A stretch of 64,000 nucleotides of DNA from Cryptomeria japonica (Eukaryota > Streptophyta > Pinopsida > Cupressales > Cupressaceae). The notes under the pieces were generated by a model that had not been told where the DNA came from, searched no databases, and saw nothing but the letters and a program-made list of their open reading frames with translations. Position 1 is the first letter of the stretch. Each line of letters opens with the position of its first letter. Positions 46,100-59,427 of this stretch are shown piece after piece. The position numbers were made by a program, and so were the translations under genes. The stretch is taken from positions 475,542,008 to 475,606,007 of the forward strand of contig NC_081405.1 in assembly GCF_030272615.1 (NCBI RefSeq), read 5' to 3'.

Positions 46100-46804
46100 T
46101 GTTGGATATTGTTGCTACTAGGATATGTTGTTGTCATTGGCATTGTATTAGTCAGATGGTTGAAATATGTATCATGTGATGTAATTTTGCAATTAGGTGC
46201 TATGGGTTTTGCTGACCTTGTAGTCAAGGTTGATGATTTGTATAAATGGGTGTGATGTTCATGTAATTTGGTGTCGATGGTGGAGTCTGCATTATCAGAG
46301 AGTGATATATGTGAGATCAAGTGAATTCATCTTTTGATGTGGTGTGTTGAGAAAAGATTGGTGAAATGTAGATATTTGAGCTTAACCGGAACTATCATCA
46401 GGCATTAGTATATGCTAACTTTGCAGTTAATTCTTTTTGGATTTTAGTCTAAATCTTTTTGTAAGGTAGTGAACCTTCCCTGAGGGTTGGAGCCTTCTGG
46501 GTCATTGTAATATGAGCAGTGAGCCCTAGGCAATGTGATTGAATGCATGTGCATTCTCCATTGTAATATTTACACAATACTGTTGCAGAGTATCATCTCA
46601 TTGTGGGTAGGTTCCCACCATGGTTTTTCCCTTAACTGGGTTGTCCACATCAAAAATATTGGTGTTATGTGTGTTGTTTTTATTAATGTTATTTTTCTTT
46701 TTGCTATAATTGATCAAATATGAGATTGTACTTAATTGGTGTAATCCGATGAAAATTGATTCACACCCCCCTCTCTCAGTTTTCCTTCCTTGTTGTTGCC
46801 AACA
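46100..46804 (+). repeat. Copia-B 3' LTR, internally deleted (705 bp)
   Basis: The first ~50 bases and the last ~650 match the 5' LTR; about 700 bases of U3 between them are missing. TATAAATG (46241-46248), the shared 'accatggtttttccc' block (about 46608-46651) and the C-rich tract near the end remain. It ends GCCAACA, followed by AAAGA and G1 sequence. Confidence 0.85.
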
Positions 46805-48045
46805 AAAGAATGCTCCTCAAAAGGAATCGTCACCCTACCTCTAAGCATTGGGCTAGTAACAAAGGATGTGGTTTTTCAAGTCCTTGATCTTGATGTCACA
46901 TATAATATACTTTTGGGATGACCATGGATACATGAAATGAGAGCAGTACCTTCGACATATCACCAATGCATCAAGTTTCCACATAATAGAGTTGAAATGA
47001 TAGTCAAAAGTGATCCAAATCCATCCATATATTGCAACAATTTGTGACCAAGACTAGAAACAATAGTCCCATCCAATAGAGAGGCTATCCCATCTTTAAT
47101 GTATGTTGATCTAAAATCATTGAAGGCCTCTACTTCAAAACAAGGATAGCTTAAAGAAAAATTCAAGGACAAAGGCATTGGAGAATATAACTTGAATCAA
47201 CCCATGTATCTAAGATAGTTGATGGACTCTCCCAAGAATTACGGAAGATAACATCCTTCAAGACAAATATCAATAATCATTATCAAATGGGATCCCACTA
47301 CTTTCAAGAAATGGGGTGAGATGGAAGAAGAAGATATCTACAAAATGCTCTAAAATGAACATGAAGAAGAACCTAATCAAGACCACATCATAATACCATG
47401 TGAAAACCATGGAAAAGGCTTCAAATTTCTATAAAAGATGGGATATGATGGAAAAGGCCCTCTTAACTTACCAAAGGAAAGGTATTGTTGAACTATTACA
47501 ACCTGAATTAGTACCAAAGAAGTAGCAAATAAAAGGACTTGTTTTTGCACCATTGAGATTACATGGTGTTAATTCCCAAGAAACATTACAAATCACTCAT
47601 CCCGCTTCCACTGGTGACCAACAATAAGAGAGATTATATTCTACACATTCAAAAGAATGGGAATGGGGTTCTAACAAATCATCTAGTGATTATGAGCTCA
47701 CAAAACATTTGGAGAACCTAGCGAACACATTGAAGAAGAGAAATTTAGAAAATTATTTAGGGTTGGTCAAGTAGCATCATCTAGTTCTACATCTCAAGAA
47801 TAAAAAGATAGAGGCAAGGCATGGATTAAAAGTTTTTGGGATCCTGAACCCTCTACATCTTGAGGCTCTAGGAGAAAACCATGAAAAGTGAGAACCCTCG
47901 TTGCTGAATGCCCTTCTAGTGATGTCAATTTAGATTTGTTCATGATCAATACTAATGAGGAGAGTACCACTAGTGACCCCAATCACTGCATTGAAATACC
48001 TAAAGATTCTTGTGTCTTTACCCTCACACCTAATGACTTTGAACA
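46805..48045 (+). pseudogene. G1 protease end and post-protease spacer remnant
   Basis: Broken frames match G2 33660-35090: [53 protein letters not shown], an EYNLNQ block, then the G-patch relative near 47410-47470 and an acidic region. The open frame 47888-48148 runs into the next insertion and is not a gene. The segment stops at 48045, where Copia-A2 enters, and G1 continues at 55033. Confidence 0.8.
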
Positions 48046-49252
48046 TGTTAGGATACCCGGTGACAAACTAAGAGGGGGGGGTGAATTAGTTGTTAATAGA
48101 TTATGTGAATTAAAGCACTTAAAACCTTATACCGGTATAACTAATTAAGCATTAAAGCATAAATGAAAACTAGAGAATCAATACCATGCAACCATAACAC
48201 ATAACACGATGATTTGTACGTGGAAAACCTTAATGAGGAAAAACCACGGTGGGAAACCCTACCCACAATCAGATGATACTTGTGCAACAAGTATATGATT
48301 ACAATAGGGGCCTGCACATGCAAGAAGTCATACTTCCTAGAGCACACTACTCATCACAATGGATTCTCACTGACTACAAATATGTCAACCACCTCAAGAT
48401 GTTTTGACTACAATCTAGAGAGAAGAACTGTCAACGATAGCATCAAACATGCCAGATTACAGTTCTAGTTAAGCTCAATACCAAAGGTCTAAAAACTCTT
48501 ACATAAACCCAAATCGATCACCTATGATCGACGAAATCCTCTACACAAATGATTTTTATATTATTCACTCCTTTCCCATATCCATATATCCACACCTGAT
48601 CTACAATGAGATCTTACATACATTTATACCAACTCAAGACCTAACCAATTAGGTCAGCCACACAAATGATAGTACAATAGATCCATTACATAATCCTAAA
48701 ATAAATTTATAACACATGTTGGCCTAAGGCCAAACAAACAACATCCAATCAATGCAACATCTTGGAAGCGCATCGGAGGATCCACCAACACGTTTCATCC
48801 AAACCGGTCCATAACTTAGATAGCATCGGACCTAAATTAGATCCACACAGATCAAAGCAATGAAACCAATCAGTCGAGACATGAACACAATCACCATCAG
48901 CATCTTGAATCCCTTCTAGAAGCTACACCAACACCACTTATGCATTATATCAATGATCTTCAATAAAGCTCTGCCAGTGAAACTCTTGTCGGACCAATAA
49001 GGAAAGCTTACTAGAACATAAGATAGCATCTGATCATCAAGTCAATACCAACTGATTCAAACATACTTTGGAAGCATATGAACCATCCATACAAACATAT
49101 TCCATCAACTAGATCATACCAGTGGCAATCAACTATTTATCTTCCCAATCCAATCATCCTACCAGAAGCCAGAAAACAACCAAACAACAAGTGTTGACAT
49201 CAATGACAAAACATCAATGCAACACATAATCAGTTGCATCATATGGCTAACA
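48046..49252 (-). repeat. Copia-A2 3' LTR
   Basis: Left end TGTTAGGATACCCGG, right end GGCTAACA. 'aagagggggggtgaatta' (48069-48087), 'ggaaaaaccacggtgggaa' (about 48238-48255) and minus-strand TATAAATGTA (48619-48628) sit in the same positions as in the partner LTR. Confidence 0.85.
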
Positions 49253-49626
49253 ATATCCCTCTTTGGCATTGATGGCAACACTAGATGTGAAAAACATCCA
49301 AGTGCCAAGAAAAATCCAAACAAGTCTCCCCCAATGGAAGACCGCTAACAATCTCTCACAAAATGATATAGCAGTGAAGCTCTCAACCAAAACTGAAACA
49401 AAAGGACCAAATACTGCCAAACTCCTAAACTCCCCCTAAGGAGTGCAATCAATATTTTTTCACATATATTCCTCTCCCTTTAACAATAATGCCAAAGAAT
49501 CAATTTGAATAAATAACTCTAAAACTCAAGGCCAACTACTCCCCCTGAGTAGTAGCAGTGATTCATGAATCTGGAGCAAAAGGTAGCTCTGATAATGCAT
49601 ATCAGACTAATGCACAACTTCATCAA
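49253..49626 (-). other. Copia-A2 3' non-coding region with two polypurine tracts
   Basis: The LTR-adjacent tract reads atatccctctttgg on the plus strand (49253-49266), and a second reads tcctctcccttta (about 49470-49482). A stretch matching the Copia-A1 3' region ('ctactccccctgagtagtag') lies between the second tract and the pol stop. Confidence 0.6.
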
Positions 49627-52600
49627 TTAAGTCTCTACCGAAGGGGTAGAAACCCCCAATCTATCTCTCAAATACTCAAATGATTCCCGAGACAAAGGTT
49701 TAGTGAAGATGTCTGCTATATTCTCTTTAGTGTTCACATAAACAAATCTGACTTCTTTTGCTTCTACCTTTTCCTTCAAAAAGATATACTTGATTGATAT
49801 GTGCTTAGTCTTGGAGTGAACGGATTATTTGATGTGTCAATAGCTATAGAGTTATCACAATGGATAACTACCAAATCATTACAACTCACTTGTATATCCT
49901 TCAACATCTGCTTCATCCATAGAACTTGAGTACAATTGGTTGCGGCTGTAACATATTTAGCTTTAGCAGTAGATAAAGAAATGCACGATTGCTTCTTGTT
50001 GATCAATGAAACCAACTTATTCGCAAGGAAGAATGCTCCACTAGATGTTCTCTTCTAATCATCAACATCACCTACCCAATTTGTATCTATATATGCACAT
50101 AAAGTAAAGTCATCATCTTTTGGGTACCATAAACCATATTTAGTTGTTCCTTGCAAATACCAAAATATCATTTTTATTGCACTTTCATGATTTTCTCTTG
50201 GATTACTTTGAAATATTGATACAATACTGACTGCATTCATTATATCCTGTCTATTATGAGTTAAATATAGCAAACCACCAATCATGGATTTATATCTTGT
50301 AGAATTTACTCAAGGGGATACATCCTTAATTGAAAACTTTTCACTTGTAACCATACGAGTACTAACCGGTTTAGAATTTTCCATACTAAATTTCTTCAAC
50401 AATTCCCTTAGATACTTAGTTTAATAGATAAAGATACCTTTGTCAGTATGAGTAATCTACAAACCTACAAAAAATCTTATTTCTCTAGTCATACGCATTT
50501 CAAATTCACTCTGCATATTATCAGAAAATTCCATGCACAATTTTTCTTCACCTCCAAAAATGATATCATCAACAAATACTTCAATAATAAAAATATCATC
50601 ATTAGTGATCTTATAATATAGGTTATTATTAGCATAACCTTTTATAAAATCAAGCTTCAAAAGGTACTTATCCAACCTTGCATACCAAGCTCTAGGAGCC
50701 TGTTTTAGTCCATATAGGGCTTTCCTTAATCTATAAACCATTTTTTTGTTATCTGTCAGCAAAAATCCATCTAGTTTCTCAATAAAGACTTCTTCTTCAA
50801 GTTCTCCATTCAGAAATACACATTTAACATCCATCTGATAGACCTTGTAGTTCTTATAGGCTGCATAAACAAGAAATAGTCTAATTGCTTCAATTCTAGC
50901 TACCGGTGTAAAAGCTTCACCATAATCAATTCCTTCCTTCTGAGAATATCCTTTGCAGGCCAATATAGCCTTGTTTCTTACAACTTGTCCATCCTCATTC
51001 ATTTTGTTTCTAAAACCCCATTTAGTTCTAGTAACATTCTTATTTTTAGGTTGGGGAACTAAAGTCCAAGTATTGTTCTTTTCTATTTGATCTAATTCAT
51101 CTTTCATAGCTTTCATCCATCATTCATCTTTACAAGCTTCAACTACTGATGCCGGTTCAATCTAAAAAAATGAAACATACCTCTTGATTTGACAATCTGC
51201 TCCTTGTCATAACTCCCATGTTTTTGTCTCCAATGATCTGATTTTCAGAATGATTTAGCCTTACATTACAGTTGATTTTTCTGATGATGTCAGGGTAACT
51301 AGTTCAGTATTTTGTTCTAGTACAGGCACTACTAGTTCAGTTATGATCATTTCCACTATCGATTCACTGTCATAAGATTTAGCTTGGTCTTTGTACTGCT
51401 CATCTACTTTCACATTAGTGCTCTCCACAATTCTCTACGATATTTTGTTATAACATCTATACGATTTTCTTTTAGTTGAATAACCAAGAAATATTCTTTC
51501 ATTACATATAGGGTTAAATTTTCCAATGGAATCATTTCTTTTAATATAACACTTATTTCCAAAGATTTTGAAATATTTAAGAGTAGGAGATTGACTAAAC
51601 CATAATTCATAAGGTGTCTTACTGGTATCTTCGTTGATATGAACTTTGTTGAATGTATAAACTATTGTACTTACTGCTTCTCTCTAGTAGATATGAGGCA
51701 AATTAGCTTCCATCATCATGCTTCTAGCTCCATCCAAAATGGTTATGAACTTTTTTTCCACAATGCCATTCTACTGAGGTGTCCGGGTGTAGATAATTTT
51801 CTCCTAATACTATTTTTCTCACAATAGCTATTGAATTCACCGGATGTGAATTCACCACCTTGATTTGATCTCAGATACTTGATTTGCATTCCTATCTCTA
51901 TCTCAACCATAGCTTTAAAGATCTTGAATTTCTCAAAGGCTTCATATTTCTCCCTTAGAAAAGAAACCCACATCATTCTAGAATAGTCATCAATTATTAA
52001 CATAAAATATATATCATCTTGAAAGCTTCTTGTATTAGCAAGACCACATAGGTCAATATGAATCAAATCAAGAACATCATTAGATTTATCAGGTATGCTC
52101 TTAGAAGAAGTTCTGATTTGCTTACCCATTTCACATTCTTTACATAATAGATTATGAGGCTTCATAATCTTAGGTAAATCTCTAACTGCCTTAGATGAAC
52201 TAATATTTACAATGCAATCAAAATTTACATGACACAACCTCTTATACCATAGCCAACTTTCATCAATATGTGCAATCAAACATGTCTATTCACCAGAGTT
52301 CAAATGAAAGATGTTACCTTTTGTCTATGTACTAGTTGCAATCTCCAAACCTGATTTGCTAATGATTTTGCACTTTCCATCCTTGAATTGTAATTGAAAT
52401 CCTCTGTCTACCAACTGTCCTACAGTCAAAAGATTATGCTTCATACCTTCAACATAATAGACATTATCAGTGTATGCTTACCATCTAATGAAATGGTTCC
52501 TCTTCCTTTAGTCATGCATGCCTTGTTATTACTAAATCTGACTTGACCACCATCAAATTGTTGTAGGGTTGGAAAATTTCCTTTGTCACCTGTCATATCA

Positions 52601-53773
52601 TGAGAACATCCACTGTCTATTACCCATTCATCCATGTCTTGAAATTTTGTTGCAAGGGCCTTTTCCTCATTCTTGATAACTAGTTCTGGATCATCTTCCT
52701 TCATAGCATAAAATACCCAGTCTTTCCATTGTCAGATCCACTAGCTAAATCTCTGATCTGTTCTTCTTCTGATTCATGAATTACTCCTTCCTCATCAGCA
52801 TAGTAGCATGATTTGTTTTTGTATTTCTTGTACTTATGCTTGATCTGATATTTAGGGTTAGGCTTAAAAGATCTTCTTTCTCTTTCTTCCAATTTTGAAT
52901 TCCCTTTAGGACATCTAGATGCAAAATGACCTATCTTATTACATGCAAAACATTTGAGAGGAGATTTTCCTTCATACTTACTCCCTGACGGACCTCTAGG
53001 TATCCTTCTAGCAAATAGGGCTTCAAGTTTCTCAAGCTCTTCATCTTCTTTCCTGATCTCTTCTAATTCCTTTGCATACAAAACTTTCTAGTCTTGTTTG
53101 TCGATTGATGATATAGATGCCTTAAATGCAGTATCAACCTTTGTAGCTCCAGGAGGACCAAATTATTCAAGCTCAAAAGCAGATATCTTCCCAACAAGAG
53201 TATCTCTATTGACAGAAGAATTAGGCATGGTTCTTAGCTCATTAATTGTCGTTACCTTTATCTTATATATCAGTGGCAAAACCCTTAATACTTTTGAAAC
53301 AATCTCTTTCTCGCTTAGAGATCCACCATAGCAATAAATTACCAATACAATTTCATTAACCCTTTCCATGAATGCATAAATTCTTTCATCTTCAAGCTTT
53401 CGAATCTTACCCAGTAACATTCAAGTTTTGCAATTTCAATGGTAAGATCACCTTCATTCAGAGTCTCCAACTTGTCCCATATAGCTTTTGTCGATGATTT
53501 TTCTGATAGTCCCATGATTTGCTGATCTAATAAGCCACTTAAGAGGGCTTCTCTAGCTCTACAATCATTCTTAATGTTCTTATCCAAGTCTGCCAATGTA
53601 GGAATGCTAGATGCCATATTACAAGGAGTATAACCATTCTGAGTTATTTCCCAAATTTCCTTTCCAGAGCATCTTAAATGAGTCTCCATCTAAATCTTCC
53701 ATACTCCATAGTTTATTCCATCAAGCCTAGGGTTGTCCTTTTGAAAAATATGAGCTAAACTATTAGTTGCCAT
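49627..53773 (-). pseudogene. Copia-A2 gag-pol polyprotein, lightly broken
   Basis: The ATG is at 53771-53773 (MATNSLAHIFQKDNPRLDGI). Domains on the minus strand: gag (53690-53100) with WDKLETLNEGD; CCHC knuckle CFACNKIGHFASRC (about 52915-52955, intact); protease WVIDSGCSHDMTGD with intact DSG (about 52608-52630); integrase zinc region WLWYKRLCH near 52245 (a usual His is Tyr); integrase core with HIDLCGL (first Asp kept), RSNQGGEF (second Asp now Asn) near 51865, and a frameshift at the GIVERK site near 51775; RT (51116-50300) with FVDDIIFGG intact at about 50550-50576; RNase H with DTNWVGDVDD; stop at 49627. RT is open for 219 codons. At least several frameshifts or stops remain, so it is inactive. 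Confidence 0.9.
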
Positions 53774-53817
53774 AGGATCTTCCTCAAGTGGTTAAGCTTC
53801 TACAAAAATAGGACCAA

Positions 53818-53829
53818 GCTCTGATACCA
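53818..53829 (-). other. Primer-binding site of Copia-A2
   Basis: Plus strand GCTCTGATACCA; the reverse complement TGGTATCAGAGC is a perfect match to the initiator tRNA-Met site of plant Copia elements. It lies two bases from the LTR start at 53832. Confidence 0.9.
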
Positions 53830-53831
53830 AT

Positions 53832-55032
53832 TGTTAGGACAACCGGTGAACAACTGAGAGGGGGGCTGAATCATTTGTTAATACATTATGTGAATTAAAG
53901 CACTTAAAACCTTATACTGGTATAATTGATTAAGCATTAAAGCATAAATGAAAACTAGAGAATCAATACCATGCAACCATAACACATAACACCATGATTT
54001 GTACGTGGAAAACCTCAATGAGGAGAAACCATTGTGGGAAACCTTACCCATAGTCAGATGATAATTCTGCAGCAAGTATATGATTACAATAGGGGTATGC
54101 ACATGTAGGAAGGCACATTTCCTAGAGAGAACTGCTCATCACAATGGAGTCCCACTGACTACAGAGATGTCAACCACCTCAAGATGTTTGGACTACAATC
54201 CAAAGAGAAGAAGTGTCAGTGATAGCATCAAACATCCCAGATTACAGTTCTGTTTAAGCTCAATACCAGAGGTCTAAAACCTCTTACATAAACCCAACTC
54301 GATCACCTATGATCGACCAAATCCTTTGCACAAATAATTGTTATATTATTCACTCCTTGCCCATATCCATATATCCACACCTAATATACAATGAGATCTT
54401 GCATACATTTATACCAACCTAGGACCTAACCAATTAGATTGGCCACATGAATGATAGTGCAATAGATCCATTACATAATCCTAAAATAAAATTGTAACAC
54501 ATGTCGGCCTAAGGCCAAACAAACAACATCCAATCAATGAAACATCCCGGAAGTGCATTGCAGGATCCACCAACACATTTCATGCAAACCACTCCATAAC
54601 CTAGATAGCTCCAGACCTAAATTAGATCCACACACTTTAAAGCAATGACACCAATCAGTCAAGGCAAGAACACAATCACCATCAGAATCCTTAATCCCTT
54701 CTAGAAGCTGCACCAACAGCACTTGTGCATTAGATCAATGATCTTCAATAAAGCTCTATCGATGAAACCCTTGTCAGACCAATAAGGCAACCTTACATAA
54801 GATAGCATCTGATCATCAAGGCAATACCAACTTACTGAAACATACTTCAGAATCATATGAACCATCCATACAAACATATTCCATCAGCCAAATCATACTA
54901 GTGGCAATCAACTGATTATCTTCCCAATCCAATCCTCCTACCGGAAGTCGATAAACAACCAAAACAAAAAGTGTTGACATCAATGACAAAATATCAATGC
55001 AACACATAATCAATTCCATCATATGGCCAACA
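53832..55032 (-). repeat. Copia-A2 5' LTR (1201 bp)
   Basis: From TGTTAGGACAACCGG to GGCCAACA. It matches 48046-49252 throughout and, in reverse complement, the Copia-A1 LTRs. Minus-strand TATAAATGTA is at 54404-54413. G1 sequence follows directly. Confidence 0.9.
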
Positions 55033-58000
55033 AAACATACTGATGGTCTTCCCCTCATTCAGCTGCAACTTGGCACATTCTAAAATGATGAGGCTTTCAT
55101 TGACTACCTTGGTATAAGACATGATATCCCTCTTGGGGACCATAAAGTAGGATACATCATTGAAATCAACAACATGGAATATTTTTGGGAGGGTGCCAAA
55201 CCTTCCAATCACAAAATAATGAAAATAAAATCAAATATTGGGTCTTTTAGTGAAAACCACATTGTGGCACTTTCTGACCCGAAAAAAGTAAAAAGAAAGG
55301 AGATATCTGATAGTGAAACCCTCTCTGAGGCACCTAAGGATGGAAGGTTTGAAACCCTCCCCATGACATCATATGAATAAAATTCATCTATGTTGATTGA
55401 AGAAACTATTAAGACAAACATTGGGATAGAAGAGGTATCACACAACATCTTCCTTGCACAATCTTTGATAGAAATTGAGAGACCTAATTTTACAAACTTC
55501 TTCATAGAGAGACAAATAAATTTTGCAGTCATACACACATATTCCTAGACTTGAACTTGACTTAGTTATGCATCACTTAATAGTTACTCCAGGTGCTAAA
55601 CTAGTCAAACAAAATTTGTGCAAGATGCATCCACATGTGGCATTACTAGTAAATGTTGAACCTTAAAAGTTATTGGATGTTGGCTTCATCAAACCAATTG
55701 ACTATCCTAATTGGATTTCCAATCTTGTAACTGTTAGCAAACTAGAAAATGGTATCAGAATATGTATATATTTCAAAGACATCGACAAAGATTGTCCCAA
55801 AGATGACTCTCCTCTACCAAACATTGATTTGATTATCGATCTCACAGCAGGCCATGCAATGTTATCACTTATGGATGGATTCTTTGGATATAATCAAATT
55901 AAGATAGCACCTGAAGATCAACACAAAACAACATTCACATGCCCTTGGGGTACTTTTTGTTGGAACATCATGCCCTTTGGATTAAATAACACAGTTGTCA
56001 CATATTAGAGAGCCATGACAACAATATTTCACGATCTCATGCATGTTACTATGGAAGACTATGTAGATGATCTTATGGGAAAATTAGTTACAAGGGAAGA
56101 GAATTTGGATATCCTATCAGTAGTTTTTGATCACTTGGAAAAGTACAAAGTTAGATTGAATCCCAAGAAATGTGTCTTTGGGGTGACCTTGGGGAAACTC
56201 CTAGGATACATTGTCTCACAACAAGGTATTGAAATAGTTATAGCAAAAGTCAGAGCTATTTTAGAGATGCCTCCTTATAAGAAAATCAATCAACTAAGAT
56301 CATTTCAAGGAAGACTATAGTCAATTCACATATTTATAACGTAGCTCACAGATAAATGTCATCCATTTCAACATCTTCTCCATAAGAACATCAATTTTGA
56401 TGACAAATATCAACAACCTTTTCAAATGCTCAAAGACTATCTCTTGAATCCACTAGTTCTTATTCCACCAATTCAAAGAAAGCCATTGTCACTTTACATA
56501 ACAACAACACTGACAACATTGGGGACACTCCTAGTGTAACAAGACCATGAAGGAATTGAAAGAACTATCTACTACATTAGTCTCACATTAGTTGGGTATG
56601 AGATTAATTACACTCCAATTGAGCATGTGTGTCTTGCTATGGTTTTTGCTTCACATAAATTATGTCATTACATGCTAACTCACAAAACAAAGTTCCTAGC
56701 AAGGATTGATCCACTAAAATATCTACTCAACAAAGCAACTCTCACAAGTAGATTGGCTAAGTGGGTCATGATGTAAAGTGAATTTGATATTGAATATGTA
56801 GACAAAAAATCTATTAAGGTACATGTCATTGCAGACAAACTTGTAGATGCACCAATGATAGATGATTCTCCTATTGTATCAAAGTTTCTGGATGAATCTA
56901 GCTTCACAGTGACAAAATCTATGCTCTAGCAATTATAATTTGGTGGTTCATATACACAACATGGAGAAGGATTAGTCATACTCTTCATCACACCTCAAGG
57001 GGATTCAATTCCTAAATTATATCGACTATCCTTCCCTTGTACAAACAATATAGTAGAATATGAGGCATTGACAATAGGACTACGGATTGCAGTTTAGTAA
57101 AATATCTAAGAACTTAATTTTTTGGGGGACTCAACTTGTGATCCATCAAACAAATGATGATTATCAGAGAAAATATGGAAAACTAATGCCTTGTACAAGA
57201 TAATGGTGGATGATGTCAAGAAGTACTTCACAGAGATAGTCTTTGAACAAATCCCAAGACAGAACAATCAAGCTACAAATGCTATGGCTACCATTGCTTC
57301 CTTGATCAAAATGCCACATAATGAAACCCATTGTGAGTTTTTGGTGCATAATATTTTGGTCCCTTCATATGAGATATCTCCTTCAAAACTAATATGTGTT
57401 ATTGGTCCTGATTCCCCTTTATACAACGACATTTTTACCTACCTCCATGATAACACCCTTCCACCTGACCTTTCCAATAACCAATTCCATACCTTCATTT
57501 ATTAATCTTCCCATTATGTCATCATATCCAACACCCTTTATCCATGGGATCTTGATGGTACTCTTCTTAAATGTTTAGAGAGTGACAAAGCTCAAATCGC
57601 ATTGCATGAAGTTTATGAAGGTATATATGGGTCTCACTCTAGTGGTCCAACCTTATCTAAGAAACTTATGAGGACATGTTATTACTAACCTATAATGGAG
57701 AATGACTCATACTAGTTTGTCAGGAAATACAAGTAGTGTCAAATTCAAGGAGACCTTATTCATGAACTAGCATAAGAACTTCAACCGATCGCTACTCCAT
57801 GGCCCTTTTGTTAGTGGGGACTTGATCTCATGGGGAAGATTCACCCTTCATCTTCCAATGGCCATAAATTCATTATCACACCCAATTATTATTTTACAAA
57901 TTGGATTGATGTCATCCCACTCACCCAAGTCACTGGTAAGCAGATCGCAACTTTCATCCTCAATTATATCATTTGTCGATATGGTGTTCCCCTTTCCATT

Positions 58001-58680
58001 GTCACAAACAATGGGAATCCTTTCAAGAATTAGGATGTTCATGATCTTTGTGACCAAATCCATATCCATCACCACATTTCCATTCCATACTATGCCCAAG
58101 GTAATAGTCAAGCTAAGCTGTCTAACAAAACTATCCTCACAATCCTTAAAAAGATAGTCGATGTCGTTGGCCACAATTTCCATATCCAACTTAATCCCGC
58201 ACTATGGGCCTATCACACAAGTGTCTGCACACCTATTGGAGCCACTCCATATTCACTTGTCTATGGTGCTAAAGCCATCTTTCCCATTGAGGTTGAGTTG
58301 CCATATTTACAATTCTCTTTACGTGATCTTATCAGTGATGAAGACTACAAGGTCTCCCACTTGCAAGATTTGGAATAATTAGATGAGTGTCAACAAACTG
58401 CATTCAATCATCTCAAAGCATATCAGCAATGTATGAGTCATAGTTACAATCATAGAGTGAAACCTTACACATTTGAGGTAGGTGACTTGGTCTTAAGAGA
58501 AAACCCTAAAAATCAGTAGGATAGAGAAAAAAGGGGTAAGTTTGATCCAAATTTGTTGGGGCCTTATGTCATCACAACAATCTATGGATTAGGTGTATAT
58601 TAGTTATCAACACCATAGGGAGAACCATTATATGATCATATCAATAGAATTCACCTTCACAGGTTTTATACATAGCTTTT
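55033..58680 (+). pseudogene. G1 RT, RNase H, second RNase H and integrase remnant
   Basis: It starts in the pre-RT spacer (NDEAFIDYLGIRHDIPLGDH-like, about 55090-55150). RT (55570-56330) keeps IDLTAGHAMLSLMDGFFGYN, TFTCPWGTFCWNIMPFGL and YVDD at 56060-56071; one full stretch of 101 codons (56015-56320) is open. RNase H 56410-56760, second RNase H 56930-57330 (FGGSYTQHG where G2 has FDGSYTRHG, so the first Asp is Gly; NIVEYEAL kept), integrase zinc region 57600-57770, integrase core 57820-58250, where VTNNGNPF replaces VTDNGLPF (catalytic Asp now Asn), and the C-terminal region to about 58670. Stops and frameshifts throughout. The G2 decapeptide repeats are absent here. Confidence 0.9.
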
Positions 58681-59427
58681 TAGACTATCCTAATAATAAT
58701 AATAATAATAAAAATAAAAAATACAAAAAAAAATTATCACTTTGGTGAAAACCTAGCAAATAGGTGCCTTGTGACACACAAAAAAAAATAGAAAAAAGTA
58801 AAGAGAAATAAATTTGTCCAATGGTGAAAACCACTTCGGTGGTGCCCTAGGCAAGTAACATGGTGAAAACTATGTTACCAACACCATGTGTAGAGACTCT
58901 TCTTCTCCCTCCTTTAGGATTTAGTTTCACCCTTTTCAGTTTTACACACACTGACAACCTAGCATTCCATAATAAACTTGTCCATTCCCATCATGGCTTG
59001 TTATTGATCTACTTAAGATTGGTTCACCATTCCATAATAAACCCCTTTCCACCCTTTCCTTTCACCCATAATAAATCAAGTCCTATCTATAACTAGGGGC
59101 ACATCCTAAACCTAGTGATGGAAGTGGAACCTTGGCATCACATTTTTTGAGGAGCATCATCTTTTCATTCCTTCCTTCTTTACGCACACAATCCACAATA
59201 AAAGATCACTTGCATTGCCAATCCACAATATTTTTTTCACTCTTCATAATAAAGTATCAGTTTTGTGGAATAAGTCAATTTCAAATGAGACACAAGCATA
59301 ATTGAGCTTTTAACAAATCAATCTTTCAGTAGAACTTGACTACAACAGGGTTTTTAGCATTGTTTACCCTTTATTAGGATGACAACATTGTGACCAAATC
59401 AAACATGTTAACATATGTGGAAATATA
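58681..59427 (+). other. G1 3' tail
   Basis: It follows the integrase end. It starts with an (AAT)n-type microsatellite and A-rich sequence (58690-58735), then 'ggtgaaaac' recurs three times (58743, 58822, 58861), a phrase typical of Tat-type 3' regions. From 58900 on it holds short open frames only. The G1 3' LTR is not recognised before NA-2 begins. Confidence 0.5.

Larger units (their letters stand above)
22853..46804 (+). mobile_element. Copia-B: Ty1/copia element carrying two later insertions
   Basis: 5' LTR 22853-24258, primer site, gag-pol in three pieces (24315-26920, 42708-43479, 45015-45774), 3' LTR 46100-46804. G2 and a solo LTR account for the gaps; the pol homology continues directly across both. 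Flanks GAAGA (22848-22852) and AAAGA (46805-46809) differ at one base. The 3' LTR is half the length of the 5' LTR because of an internal deletion. The element alone is about 6.6 kb. Confidence 0.9.
48046..55032 (-). mobile_element. Copia-A2: minus-strand Ty1/copia element, full length
   Basis: LTRs 48046-49252 (element 3') and 53832-55032 (element 5') are 1207 and 1201 bp and of the same family as Copia-A1. The primer site is perfect and gag-pol is fairly well preserved. Flanks GAACA (48041-48045) and AAACA (55033-55037) differ at one base. It interrupts G1 between the post-protease spacer and the region before RT. Frames are longer than in Copia-A1 and Copia-B, so this copy is probably younger (by-eye judgement). 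Confidence 0.9.
3614..59427 (+). mobile_element. G1: old, interrupted Ty3/gypsy element of the Tat type
   Basis: Four separated segments (3614-5971, 22394-22852, 46805-48045, 55033-59427) translate, in order, to proteins homologous to consecutive parts of the young element G2. Each break falls at an LTR terminus of an inserted element, and three of the four inner breaks carry similar 5-bp flanks on both sides: AAAGT/AAGGG, GAAGA/AAAGA, GAACA/AAACA. G1 has many stop codons and frameshifts and no LTR inside the window. It is the oldest layer of the nest. Confidence 0.85.
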
